DNA from: Muribaculaceae bacterium
GTDB lineage: Bacteria > Bacteroidota > Bacteroidia > Bacteroidales > Muribaculaceae
DNA length: 40,923 bases
Direction: 5' to 3'
Assembly (NCBI GenBank): GCA_023662835.1
Contig: JAMPII010000019.1
Coordinates: 1 to 40,923, forward strand
The stretch's first letter is position 1, and each line of letters starts with the position of its first letter. Shown in pieces: positions 33,765 through 40,923 of the stretch. A model generated the notes under the pieces. It saw only the letters and a list, made by a program, of their open reading frames with translations. It searched no databases and had not been told where the DNA came from. The position numbers and the translations under genes are program-made.

Positions 33765-36587
33765 TTAAAGTTTTTCCAATGAGATTTTTTTGACGTTAGC
33801 TTTATCGGCCGATGTCACACCGATGAGATAAACCGCTTCAGTCGCTACGTCGAATTCGCCTTCGTCGACGGTTATCGACTTGCCATCTGCTGTTGTGATA
33901 TACGGTTCGGCTTGTCCGTCGGCTATATATGATAAACGATAGCTTCCGGGGAGGAGCGAAAGCCCTTGGTAAATAGCTGCGTTGTCGAGATTAACGGAGC
34001 CTTTGGCTGGGGCGGTTACGTTTCCAATTGATGCCCAGTAGGCCGTACGGTCGGCAAAATCGCCATTCTTAATAGCATGGCTGCTTTTTATTCCGCAATC
34101 TGTAATGAAAGTTGTTGGCTCAACCCACATCAGGTCGCATAAACTGAGGTATTCGTTGTTTACAATGGTTATGTTTTTCACCGGAGCATAATCATCCTGT
34201 TCGTTCCCAATGAAGGGTTTGCCGTCGAACGGGTTGTCGGGCCATGTGCCAACGGAGTGCCCTCCGCGCAAGACACAGTCGGTCACGCGTATGTTGTCAA
34301 TCTCATTAAAGTCCTGACGAGGGTTTGTTGAACCCCATGGAATGAAGGCTATGGCTTTGCCGGCGCCTTTGCGGCTGGAGTCGATGTAGGAGTGCTGAAC
34401 GCAGATGTTGCGAACCGACGAGTCGATAGAGTCAACGCGTATACGCCAGTTTCCGCCTCGGGGGTCTTTATAGCTGCTGGCCAGCACTATGCCGTCGTCG
34501 TTAGATTCATAAATCAGACGGTCGATTTGCACGTTTGTCACGGCATTGCCAAGGCTGATGCCATCGCCGCTGAGGCATGCAACTTCGAGCAGTTTCAGGT
34601 TGCCAATGTAAATGGAATCGGCCCGGTAGAATATAGTGTGGTAGTTGTTGCAACGAACTATATTTATGTCGGAAATTTCAGCGTGCTTAGTATTACAAAT
34701 GGCAATTGGAACGATGTGAATTCGGTCGGAGCAATTTTTAGCGTAGTGGGTCCATGCCGGGTTTTCTGAATAAGTGTCGTCCATACGAATTTTTCCGCCA
34801 CCGGTAATTTTGATGTTATGAATATCTTTTGCTAAAATGAAAGGCATGTTTGTGTACATACTGTGGGTCCAAGGTACGCCAGGTATGCAATTGTCGTGTC
34901 CATAGTCGATACGGTAGGCGGTGTAATGTTCCGGCTTTGCCGATTGGCGCAGCACGGCCCCGGGCTGAATAAACAATGTGACATTCGGCTTTAACTCGAG
35001 GTTTGTGGCGATATATTCGCGATCGCATTCGGAGTTGCTGGCCGGAAACAGAACTGTGCCGCCGCCAGCAATGCCTGCTGCGTCAATTGCGCGTTGAATT
35101 GCAGTATTGTCGTTTGTGAAGCCATCGCCTTTTGCTCCGAAATCAACGACATTGAAGGTCACATCGGGGTTATCGAACTCATACGGATTGGAAGTGAAGT
35201 CTTTCCAATTTTCTATGAAGAATGGTTCGCCGACAGGGGTGAGTTTGCCGTCGGGCGATTTATAGTATACGGCGAAGCGGGAGCTGAGATGAGTCATTTT
35301 TTCGTTTAAACGGGCGTTCTTAACTCCTGCTATGATAAAGTTGTTAGTTGCCGCGCATTCTCCTAGAATCTCGAAACTATCGACTGCAAAATCGGTTTTC
35401 CATAATGGAACATGACGTAATTGCAGGCGGGCATCTTTTGTAATCTGGTCCTTGTTTAATTGACCACGAACTGTGATATGTTTTTGGTCGGCTCGGCACG
35501 ACAGTATTTTCCCGGCATTACCGGCTATCGGGGTTTCCTGTTCGAAAGATATACGGTCGATAATCAAACGTCCTTTTCCGTCGAGGGGCTGAAGTTGGAG
35601 GCCTTTCAAATGTCCCTGAGCATATGCGTTCCCGCTAAGGTTTATTTGAACAACGCTCATTGGAGAATAGGGAGCGATAGCTGTGGTGACAGATTTTTTG
35701 TTATCGAAAACAGTATCGCTTTCGGTAATGAACCGCACTCGCATCTGCTTTGCGTTGCTCTTGTTTTGCATGACAAGCCTTAAAGTATTGCGCAATTGCA
35801 GGGGTGGATTATAGAGATTGTTGTATGATGTGTCGGACTTGAACTGCAGTACAGCGCCGTTTTTAAAATAGAACAATAGGGTTCCGTTGCGGCGGTCGAT
35901 TTTCCCTTTGTTCAGTGTAGAGAATGCATTCTCCGAACCTGTAACATTGAAGTCAAGGTCGACAGGGTTACCGGCACAAAGTCCGTCGTATAAGAGTTTT
36001 GAGTTTTCCCAGGGTTTGGGCGAATCGCACCATGCTGCTATTTCAATACGGCTGATGTCGTTCAAAAATTTACAATCCGACACGTCGAAAAGTATGCCAC
36101 GCCATAAAGTTGGTATGAAGTAAGCGCAGCTTTCAAACTTGTCTCCGTTTTTGTTGAACAATGTTAGCTTTGTGAAAAAATCCTTGCCAGGCCCTTCCAT
36201 GGCTAGAATGCCATATTCTATTATTGTTCGCCCTCCTAGATCGAGTCCTTGAGGAAAGTCTTTCGCTATGGTACGCAGTTTGTTTGCGGGTTCATTTTTT
36301 GTATAACTGATCGACAAGCAGTTTTTCCCGTCAAAAACATTGGTTGACCAACCCTGAACGGAGTTGCTGTTCTTTATTTTTGCCTGAGCCTCGTTTGTTG
36401 AGAAACCACCGTCGCCGTCTTCCCATGATTCGATAATCATTCTGTTTGCCAGCGAGGTGTGATTTGATACATCCCTTCCTTCATTTTTGGCTGCAAACGA
36501 AGGTAAACTACAAGACCATAGAAAGGCAAGAGCTAGCGCAGATGAAGTGAAAGCACCTGTTCTTTTTCGATAATGAGAGGTTAGCAT
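33765..36587 (-). CDS. Secreted GH28-like right-handed beta-helix protein, multidomain
   Basis: From the ATG at 36587 the protein is 940 aa; upstream in-frame starts fall in or before the promoter. A signal peptide ends near FAA (residue 33). Residues ~45-230 look like a carbohydrate-binding beta-sandwich, and 230-470 a further beta-rich region. From FNVVDFGAKGDG (about 479) to about 840 lies a pectate-lyase-3/GH28 beta-helix with SGDGIS, NDDGIV and GHSVG where polygalacturonases have NTDG, DD and GHG. The RIK motif is not visible. A C-terminal galactose-binding-like sandwich ends the protein. It is probably active on pectic galacturonan or a related uronate polymer, but the altered motifs leave substrate and even catalysis open. 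Confidence 0.78.
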   Translation of the reverse strand: MLTSHYRKRTGAFTSSALALAFLWSCSLPSFAAKNEGRDVSNHTSLANRMIIESWEDGDGGFSTNEAQAKIKNSNSVQGWSTNVFDGKNCLSISYTKNEPANKLRTIAKDFPQGLDLGGRTIIEYGILAMEGPGKDFFTKLTLFNKNGDKFESCAYFIPTLWRGILFDVSDCKFLNDISRIEIAAWCDSPKPWENSKLLYDGLCAGNPVDLDFNVTGSENAFSTLNKGKIDRRNGTLLFYFKNGAVLQFKSDTSYNNLYNPPLQLRNTLRLVMQNKSNAKQMRVRFITESDTVFDNKKSVTTAIAPYSPMSVVQINLSGNAYAQGHLKGLQLQPLDGKGRLIIDRISFEQETPIAGNAGKILSCRADQKHITVRGQLNKDQITKDARLQLRHVPLWKTDFAVDSFEILGECAATNNFIIAGVKNARLNEKMTHLSSRFAVYYKSPDGKLTPVGEPFFIENWKDFTSNPYEFDNPDVTFNVVDFGAKGDGFTNDNTAIQRAIDAAGIAGGGTVLFPASNSECDREYIATNLELKPNVTLFIQPGAVLRQSAKPEHYTAYRIDYGHDNCIPGVPWTHSMYTNMPFILAKDIHNIKITGGGKIRMDDTYSENPAWTHYAKNCSDRIHIVPIAICNTKHAEISDINIVRCNNYHTIFYRADSIYIGNLKLLEVACLSGDGISLGNAVTNVQIDRLIYESNDDGIVLASSYKDPRGGNWRIRVDSIDSSVRNICVQHSYIDSSRKGAGKAIAFIPWGSTNPRQDFNEIDNIRVTDCVLRGGHSVGTWPDNPFDGKPFIGNEQDDYAPVKNITIVNNEYLSLCDLMWVEPTTFITDCGIKSSHAIKNGDFADRTAYWASIGNVTAPAKGSVNLDNAAIYQGLSLLPGSYRLSYIADGQAEPYITTADGKSITVDEGEFDVATEAVYLIGVTSADKANVKKISLEKL

Positions 36588-36618
36588 AGCATAATTACAT
36601 GTGTACATACTTGTTTTA

Positions 36619-36649
36619 CAAAGATACTCATCTTTTTTTAGTTTGCAAA
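36619..36649 (-). promoter_or_regulatory. Promoter of the GH28-like operon
   Basis: On the minus strand TTTG (36649-36646), 19 bases, TATCTTTG (36626-36619). The start would be near 36612, which places the ATG at 36587 about 25 bases into the message. Confidence 0.8.
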
Positions 36650-36969
36650 ATGTAAGACAGGCATCCCGATAGAACCGGAATGCCTGCCCACGTTTCAACT
36701 ATTTATTTATGAGAACCTCAATGCCGGGTATCACTACCAGATAATGAGGACGAGGGATGTGAAAAAGCGGGTATGTCACTATTTCATTTGTTCGTTGATT
36801 TGAATATATTAATTTCTCGTCTTTTGTACTTATAACAAATTGAAACCGCGTTTGATGTATGTCAAAACGCGGTTTTTGCCTGAAAAGTGATTAAAAAAGA
36901 TGAAATCAAAGGTGTTGTTTATTAAAATTGTCAATTTTAACACAGATTGTTAATTGATTTGTTATTCTG
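36650..36969. other. 320-base intergenic region between DUF6155-type gene and GH28-like operon
   Basis: No gene is supported. It contains a weak hairpin CAGGCAT...ATGCCTG (36658-36688) and a stronger AAACCGCGTTTG/CAAAACGCGGTTT hairpin (36843-36875) with one bulge, likely the terminator of the minus-strand gene ending at 36970 or of a + strand RNA, since the T run is on the + side. A 63-codon open frame without a start codon runs 36890 to 36699 on the minus strand and includes that hairpin; chance is the best explanation. Confidence 0.5.
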
Positions 36970-37554
36970 CTACCAGAATCTTCGGCGACGCTTGCGACGA
37001 ATCGGAGCGCTTTCAGTAACTATAGGTTCGGCTGGTGTCGCTTGTGAATCGGTTGAAAAGAAGTGTTTGACTATTTCTTCAATATCATCGCCGGCGTAGG
37101 GCGCTGTTGCAATTAATGATTTCAGCCGATGCTGGAATTCTATAGCTGTTCCCTCCGCCAACATCGTTTTTGATAGAGCTTCGAGCTGTGCTGAAAATTC
37201 TTTTTTCTGCGTTTCGGTAATTTCGTATATGTCTCGCACGAAATGGATTATGAGCATCTCAACATAGGTCAGAAGTATGTTGGTTGTCGACGAACCCGAT
37301 GGTTGGAGTGTCATAAATTCTTTAATGGCTCGGCGGCATACGGAGACGCGCCGTTTGGCTCTGCCTTTCTCGGGTAAAAATTCCTTAATTAGTACATTGC
37401 GATATTTTTCCAGAGCCTCCTTTTCGTTTGGATTTATATAGTAATCAAGGTACGCGCGTGCCTCCTTTCTGGACGTGTATACATCCATTAGCACCTCGGC
37501 CAGCTGCTCTTTTGTAAGTGTGGCAATAAATCTGCGTAGCTCCGTCTTCGACAT
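36970..37554 (-). CDS. DUF6155-type protein, unknown function
   Basis: A 194-aa, mostly helical, soluble protein. It starts MSKTELRRFIATLTKEQLAEVLMDVY, quoted in part as LRRFIATLTKEQL, and has a KEARAYLDYYINP segment, the pattern I associate with DUF6155. The last residues are strongly basic (RRKRRRRFW), suggesting contact with nucleic acid or phospholipid. The gene begins 9 bases after the acyl-CoA synthetase stop and is cotranscribed with it. Whether the two act together is unknown. Confidence 0.65.
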   Translation of the reverse strand: MSKTELRRFIATLTKEQLAEVLMDVYTSRKEARAYLDYYINPNEKEALEKYRNVLIKEFLPEKGRAKRRVSVCRRAIKEFMTLQPSGSSTTNILLTYVEMLIIHFVRDIYEITETQKKEFSAQLEALSKTMLAEGTAIEFQHRLKSLIATAPYAGDDIEEIVKHFFSTDSQATPAEPIVTESAPIRRKRRRRFW

Positions 37555-37563
37555 AATTTACGG

Positions 37564-39216
37564 TTATTTAGCCGGAATGTAAAGGTATCGTTTAATAGAG
37601 CGTTTAGGCGTCTTTTCAAATTCCTGATAATTCACCTTCACGCGTTTAATCTGAGAATAAGCCGGCAATTCCTTGTTGAGAGCGTTGATATTGTCGTTCA
37701 TCAGTTTTTCGATGCCTTTGTCGTCAATACCCTCTTTGGCTGCAGCCTCAAGGTCGGGATAAACCAGCGCAACCAGTGAACCATGGTCGTCGATGACCAA
37801 CGATTCCGACACAAACGGCAAGTTGTTTATCTTCTGTTCAATCTCCTCGGGGTAGATGTTCTGCCCCGACGGACCAAGAATCATGTTCTTGTTTCGTCCG
37901 CGGATATAAATGAAGCCGTCGGAATCCATAGTGCAAAGGTCGCCTGTGTTCATCCAACCGTCGCGCATAACGCTGTTTGTAGCATCGTCGTTTTTGAAGT
38001 AGCCGGCCATAACGTTGTCGCCTTTCACCCACAGTTCTCCTGGCACATGTTCCGGGTCGGGCGAATCGATGCGACATTCCATACGATCAACCGGTCGGCC
38101 GCATGCCTGCGCCCGTGCATCTTGCCAAGGTGCATAGGCTATCAGTGGCCCGCATTCGGTCATTCCGTAACCAACGGTGTAGGGGAATTGAATGCGACGC
38201 AGAAAATCCTCAACATCCTTGTTTAATCCGGCGCCACCAATTATTATTTCCTCGACATTGCCGCCGAAGGCCTCGAGCAATCCGGCTTTTATTTTTGCCA
38301 GAAGTTTGTCGTCGACCAAAGGTACACGCATCAGCACCTTCATAAGTGGCTTTTCAAGCATTGGGAATACTTTTGTCTTCACAATCTTCTCGATTATCAG
38401 CGGTACGGTGACGATTAGTTTCGGCTTCACTGTGGCGAACGCCTCGAGAATCACCCTTGGCGAAGGTACGCGGGTAAGAAAGTAGACATGGCACCCCTTT
38501 GCCAGAGGATGGAGCAACTCAACCAGCAGACCGTACATATGTGCCAGCGGCAGCATGCAAACAAGCGAATCGCCGGGCTGGAAGAAATTCAAATTGTCGA
38601 CCGCAAATCTTAGATTTGATGTCAAATTGCGGATGGTCAGCATTACACCTTTCGAGAAACCGGTAGAGCCGGATGTGTAGTTGATAACAGCGATGTCGTC
38701 AATGTTGCGGTTGGTATATACAACATCGTCTGGCGTGAATCGCTCGGGATAGCGCTTGCCAAACATTTCGTTGAGGTTGTTGCGTGCTTCGGTAAGATAT
38801 TTGTTGCGCGACATTATCAGAGAAAAGTCGGATAATCGCCAAACGCCCTCCAATTTCTCCATAGCGCCCGGGTCGAGGTTTTCCCAAATGGCATCGTCGG
38901 TAAAAAGCAAACGAGCCTCGGAGTGGGTGACTAAATGGTGGATATTGTCCGATTTAAATTCATGAAGAATCGGCACTGCAACAGCCCCGTAGGTTATTGT
39001 AGCAATGAAAGCGACCGCCCATTGCGCTGAATTGCGCCCGCACAATGCTATTTTTTCTCCTTTTTTTATTCCGGCGCTTTCAAAAGCTAGGTGGAGTTTT
39101 GACACTTTACGAGCGATGTCGCGGTACTGATAGGATGGACCGTTAAAATCGGTCAAGGCCAATAATTCCCAATTGTTCCGTATTGAGTCCTGTAGATACT
39201 GGATAATAGTCTTCAT
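37564..39216 (-). CDS. AMP-dependent long-chain acyl-CoA synthetase-like protein
   Basis: The 550-aa protein belongs to the ANL (acyl-CoA synthetase, NRPS adenylation, luciferase) superfamily. Motifs: YTSGSTGFSKGV (ATP loop, about 190), GYGMTECGP (about 345), WMNTGDLCTMDSDGFIYIRGR (about 420, quoted in part as TGDLCTMDSDG), and a C-terminal Lys in EKTPKRSIKRYL. It activates fatty or related carboxylic acids with CoA at the inner face of the membrane. The ATG at 39216 (MKTIIQYLQ) is chosen because the next upstream ATG at 39240 overlaps the -7 box. It is cotranscribed with the DUF6155-type gene. Confidence 0.9.
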   Translation of the reverse strand: MKTIIQYLQDSIRNNWELLALTDFNGPSYQYRDIARKVSKLHLAFESAGIKKGEKIALCGRNSAQWAVAFIATITYGAVAVPILHEFKSDNIHHLVTHSEARLLFTDDAIWENLDPGAMEKLEGVWRLSDFSLIMSRNKYLTEARNNLNEMFGKRYPERFTPDDVVYTNRNIDDIAVINYTSGSTGFSKGVMLTIRNLTSNLRFAVDNLNFFQPGDSLVCMLPLAHMYGLLVELLHPLAKGCHVYFLTRVPSPRVILEAFATVKPKLIVTVPLIIEKIVKTKVFPMLEKPLMKVLMRVPLVDDKLLAKIKAGLLEAFGGNVEEIIIGGAGLNKDVEDFLRRIQFPYTVGYGMTECGPLIAYAPWQDARAQACGRPVDRMECRIDSPDPEHVPGELWVKGDNVMAGYFKNDDATNSVMRDGWMNTGDLCTMDSDGFIYIRGRNKNMILGPSGQNIYPEEIEQKINNLPFVSESLVIDDHGSLVALVYPDLEAAAKEGIDDKGIEKLMNDNINALNKELPAYSQIKRVKVNYQEFEKTPKRSIKRYLYIPAK

Positions 39217-39237
39217 AAAAAGTAATGTGTGTGCTGA

Positions 39238-39267
39238 CAAATGTACAGAAATAATTCAACTTACAAA
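39238..39267 (-). promoter_or_regulatory. Promoter of the acyl-CoA synthetase operon
   Basis: On the minus strand TTTG (39267-39264), 18 bases, TACATTTG (39245-39238). The start would be near 39231, downstream of the alternative ATG at 39240. Confidence 0.7.
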
Positions 39268-39314
39268 AGCATTATGAGCTAATCTTATTGTGTGTATGAA
39301 TAATAAACAGTCGC

Positions 39315-39965
39315 TTATAATTCCAGATCGGGAAGCAGGTCGATGCGGCTGATGACGCGATTAGCTCCAGCTTGAGTCAGATCGGATAAATTTGAGTTGC
39401 CGTATGTGACACCAACCGTGCGGCATCCGGCATCCATGCCCATTTTTATGTCATAAGGCATGTCGCCGACAACTACGGCATCTTCTGCGGCGATATGGAG
39501 CTTCTCAAGAGTGTATTTTACCGGCCACGGGTCGGGTTTGTGACGTTCAACATCGTCGGCTCCTAAAATCAGTGCAAAGTAGCTCTCGATTTTATTCTCT
39601 TTACAGAATTCCAACAAGGTGTCGTGGGTGCGCGACGAAGCAATGGTCATCAGCATGTCACGGCTTTTAAGCAGCTCGAGCGTATCGACAACACCAGGAA
39701 ACAGTTCGGGCGTGTCATCCTCTTTGTTCTTGTTGAAAATAGTGCGGTAGGTGTCGACACATTTGTCAATACCCTCTTTGTCCATATCGGGATAGAGCTG
39801 CTCAAAGCCTTGGTGCAATGGCAATCCGATTGTTGCCTGCAATTCGGGCGTTTTTCGTATCGGTAACTGAAGCGATTCGATTGTCGCACCATATGTTTTC
39901 AGAATAATGGACTGAGTGTCGGCCAACGTACCGTCGAAGTCGAAAATTACAAGTTTTGCATCCAT
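39315..39965 (-). CDS. HAD-superfamily hydrolase, phosphoglycolate-phosphatase-like
   Basis: A 216-aa cytoplasmic HAD phosphatase of subfamily I with a helical cap. Motif I DFDGTLAD (D9 nucleophile, D11), motif II ASSRT, motif III Lys in RHKPDP, and motif IV GDMPYDIKMGMDAG are all intact. The closest named relatives are phosphoglycolate phosphatase and pyrophosphatase PpaX; substrate cannot be told. It lies downstream of the flavodoxin gene on the same strand with no consensus promoter of its own, so read-through from that gene past the hairpins is possible. Confidence 0.85.
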   Translation of the reverse strand: MDAKLVIFDFDGTLADTQSIILKTYGATIESLQLPIRKTPELQATIGLPLHQGFEQLYPDMDKEGIDKCVDTYRTIFNKNKEDDTPELFPGVVDTLELLKSRDMLMTIASSRTHDTLLEFCKENKIESYFALILGADDVERHKPDPWPVKYTLEKLHIAAEDAVVVGDMPYDIKMGMDAGCRTVGVTYGNSNLSDLTQAGANRVISRIDLLPDLEL

Positions 39966-40057
39966 AAGTAAATAGTTGTATGTCGAGGGCGTTTTTCTAA
40001 CAGCCTTTAATTAATAACGTATAATTTTTCGGAATGTTGCTTGAGGCAAGAAACCTA

Positions 40058-40130
40058 AACGGACACCGGACTGCATTCGTGCAGTCGGCATCCGTTGCCA
40101 TCCAAGTTCCCGCACTGGGCGAACTGGATG
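40058..40130 (-). other. Two tandem hairpins in the flavodoxin 3' region
   Basis: Read on the minus strand, hairpin A (40130-40099) pairs CATCC/GGATG, AGTTC/GAACT and CC/GG past one bulged A. Hairpin B (40096-40058) pairs AACGGA/TCCGTT outside and GACTGCA/TGCAGTC inside around a CGAA loop. The TG/TG step of hairpin B makes G-U pairs only in the minus-strand RNA. No T run follows, so this is not a plain intrinsic terminator. It could stabilise the flavodoxin message, attenuate the HAD gene or be an RNA element. Confidence 0.5.
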
Positions 40131-40145
40131 TTAAGTCGGCAATGA

Positions 40146-40652
40146 CTACTTAGCCGACTGCTTTTTTATTTGTTCGATCCAACCCGCGATACGGTCGGCC
40201 GATAATTCCTCTTTGTTTATATTGTCGAGCAATAGCCCGACGTATACACCGTCCACAAATGCCGGCGATTCGTTAAAGTCGTAAACGTCGGCCGGATATT
40301 CGCCGATAAACTTCGCTCCGGTTCCCTTAAGTCGGCGATACAATTCGCCAACGGCAGCGCAGAATGTATCCGTCATCGTTTCGTCGCCACAACCAAACAA
40401 TGCAATCTTCTTGTCGTTCAAATCAAGAATCTCCAATCCGTCGATAAAATCGTACCAGTCGTCTTGTAATTCACCGACTCCCCAGGTTGAAGAACCGAGA
40501 ACTAAAGTCCTATAATTGCCAACGGCATCCGGACTGGTTTTGGCAACATCATGAACATCACTCGTTTCGACCCCAAGTTTTTTCGCTATCTCTGCGGCCA
40601 CCTCGGCTGTCACCCCGGTGTTTGAGCCGTAAAAAATTCCGAATTCTTTCAT
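40146..40652 (-). CDS. fldA: Flavodoxin
   Basis: An FMN-binding electron carrier of 168 aa, the long-chain type. The phosphate loop GSNTGVT (9-15), the isoalloxazine-flanking STWGVGELQDDW (about 55-66) and LFGCGDE (about 86) with the long-chain insert after it are visible. In anaerobes flavodoxin replaces ferredoxin under iron limitation. Upstream on the minus strand CACATTTG (40689-40682) is one base from the -7 consensus, without a clear -33. No Fur-like box could be recognised with confidence. Confidence 0.93.
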   Translation of the reverse strand: MKEFGIFYGSNTGVTAEVAAEIAKKLGVETSDVHDVAKTSPDAVGNYRTLVLGSSTWGVGELQDDWYDFIDGLEILDLNDKKIALFGCGDETMTDTFCAAVGELYRRLKGTGAKFIGEYPADVYDFNESPAFVDGVYVGLLLDNINKEELSADRIAGWIEQIKKQSAK

Positions 40653-40923
40653 TTCTCATAATTTTGTTACTGCCGATATAACAAATGTGGCGTTCTATTG
40701 GTTCGACTTTTCTTTGCGCTTATAACTGCTACTTTCAAGCCAAACCGCTTTTGCTTTTGTTTGCCTATGGTTGTTTTGGAATTTGTATACTACGCAGAAA
40801 ATTAGCTGTTTATATAAATAATGTAGGGCCTGTTTCGAGGCGGAAAATTTGCGATTGTAAATCAAAAACACGGCTCTTTCATTTAAAAATAGAATGCAAG
40901 AACGAATTTTTAATGAATTGATT
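40653..40923. other. Upstream region of flavodoxin at the window edge
   Basis: AT-rich, about 270 bases, without a convincing gene. A + strand open frame of 78 codons (40685-40921) is rich in Cys, Lys and aromatic residues, lacks a family resemblance and is probably chance. A small hairpin GCCT/AGGC occurs near 40828-40843. Confidence 0.4.

Noticed and set aside
36588..36698. Longer N-terminus of the GH28-like protein
   Set aside because: It would start upstream of the promoter and put a non-signal sequence in front of an evident signal peptide.
37783..38226. 147-codon + strand open frame inside the acyl-CoA synthetase gene
   Set aside because: Antisense to conserved AMP-binding motifs; composition is typical of a shadow frame.
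40685..40921. 78-codon + strand open frame at the right edge
   Set aside because: Low-quality translation, no family, and it lies upstream of the divergent flavodoxin gene where regulatory DNA is expected.

Overview
The window looks like chromosomal DNA of a Bacteroidales bacterium (Bacteroidaceae or Muribaculaceae type; the family cannot be fixed from sequence alone). The reasons are the Bacteroidota sigma-factor promoters (TTTG at -33, about 20 bases, TAnnTTTG at -7) in front of many genes, a lipoprotein with an acidic S-D-D-D sequence after its lipid cysteine, and the gene repertoire (ABC-F, NagB beside a PIG-L deacetylase, a hexuronate operon with a GH115 enzyme). I see no phage, transposon, integrase, CRISPR or tRNA.

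Layout. 1-75: end of a 5S rRNA gene and its terminator. 90-394: a gene-free stretch with its own promoter, long-range pairing and a terminator, best read as a structured non-coding RNA. 488-2625 (+): ABC-F ATPase, Dabb-domain protein, tiny membrane protein. 2725-4707 (-): nagB and a PIG-L deacetylase. 4863-8477 (+): uvrA and a ZIP metal transporter. 8834-9298 (+): orphan lipoprotein behind a structured leader. 9364-10777 (-): dapA and rplS, each with its own promoter. 10937-13711 (-): pheS-nth-TRIC-gtrA. 13956-16515 (+): tilS and ald. 16649-36587: a carbohydrate region holding GH2 plus SGNH hydrolase (-), cysK (-), a sugar MFS transporter (+), the operon uxaC-exuT-uxaB-uxaA-GH115 (-), a lipid-linked-oligosaccharide flippase (-), and a GH28-like beta-helix protein plus esterase (-). 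36970-40652 (-): acyl-CoA synthetase plus a DUF6155-type protein, a HAD phosphatase and a flavodoxin.

How it fits together. The carbohydrate region can be read as a pathway: secreted GH2, GH28-like, GH115 and esterase enzymes trim pectin or glucuronoxylan side chains, ExuT imports the freed hexuronate, and UxaC, UxaB and UxaA turn it into 2-keto-3-deoxygluconate. The following kinase and aldolase are not in the window. No SusC/SusD pair and no hybrid two-component or AraC regulator is present, so this is not a canonical polysaccharide utilisation locus. The rest is housekeeping: DNA repair (uvrA, nth), translation (pheS, tilS, rplS, 5S), and amino-acid and cell-wall precursors (dapA, ald, cysK, nagB).

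I did not find an obvious new multi-gene defence or mobile system. The most interesting unexplained items are the RNA after the 5S gene, the separate PIG-L protein beside nagB, the pairing of a glucuronidase with the galacturonate-type UxaBA branch, and the tandem hairpins downstream of the flavodoxin gene.
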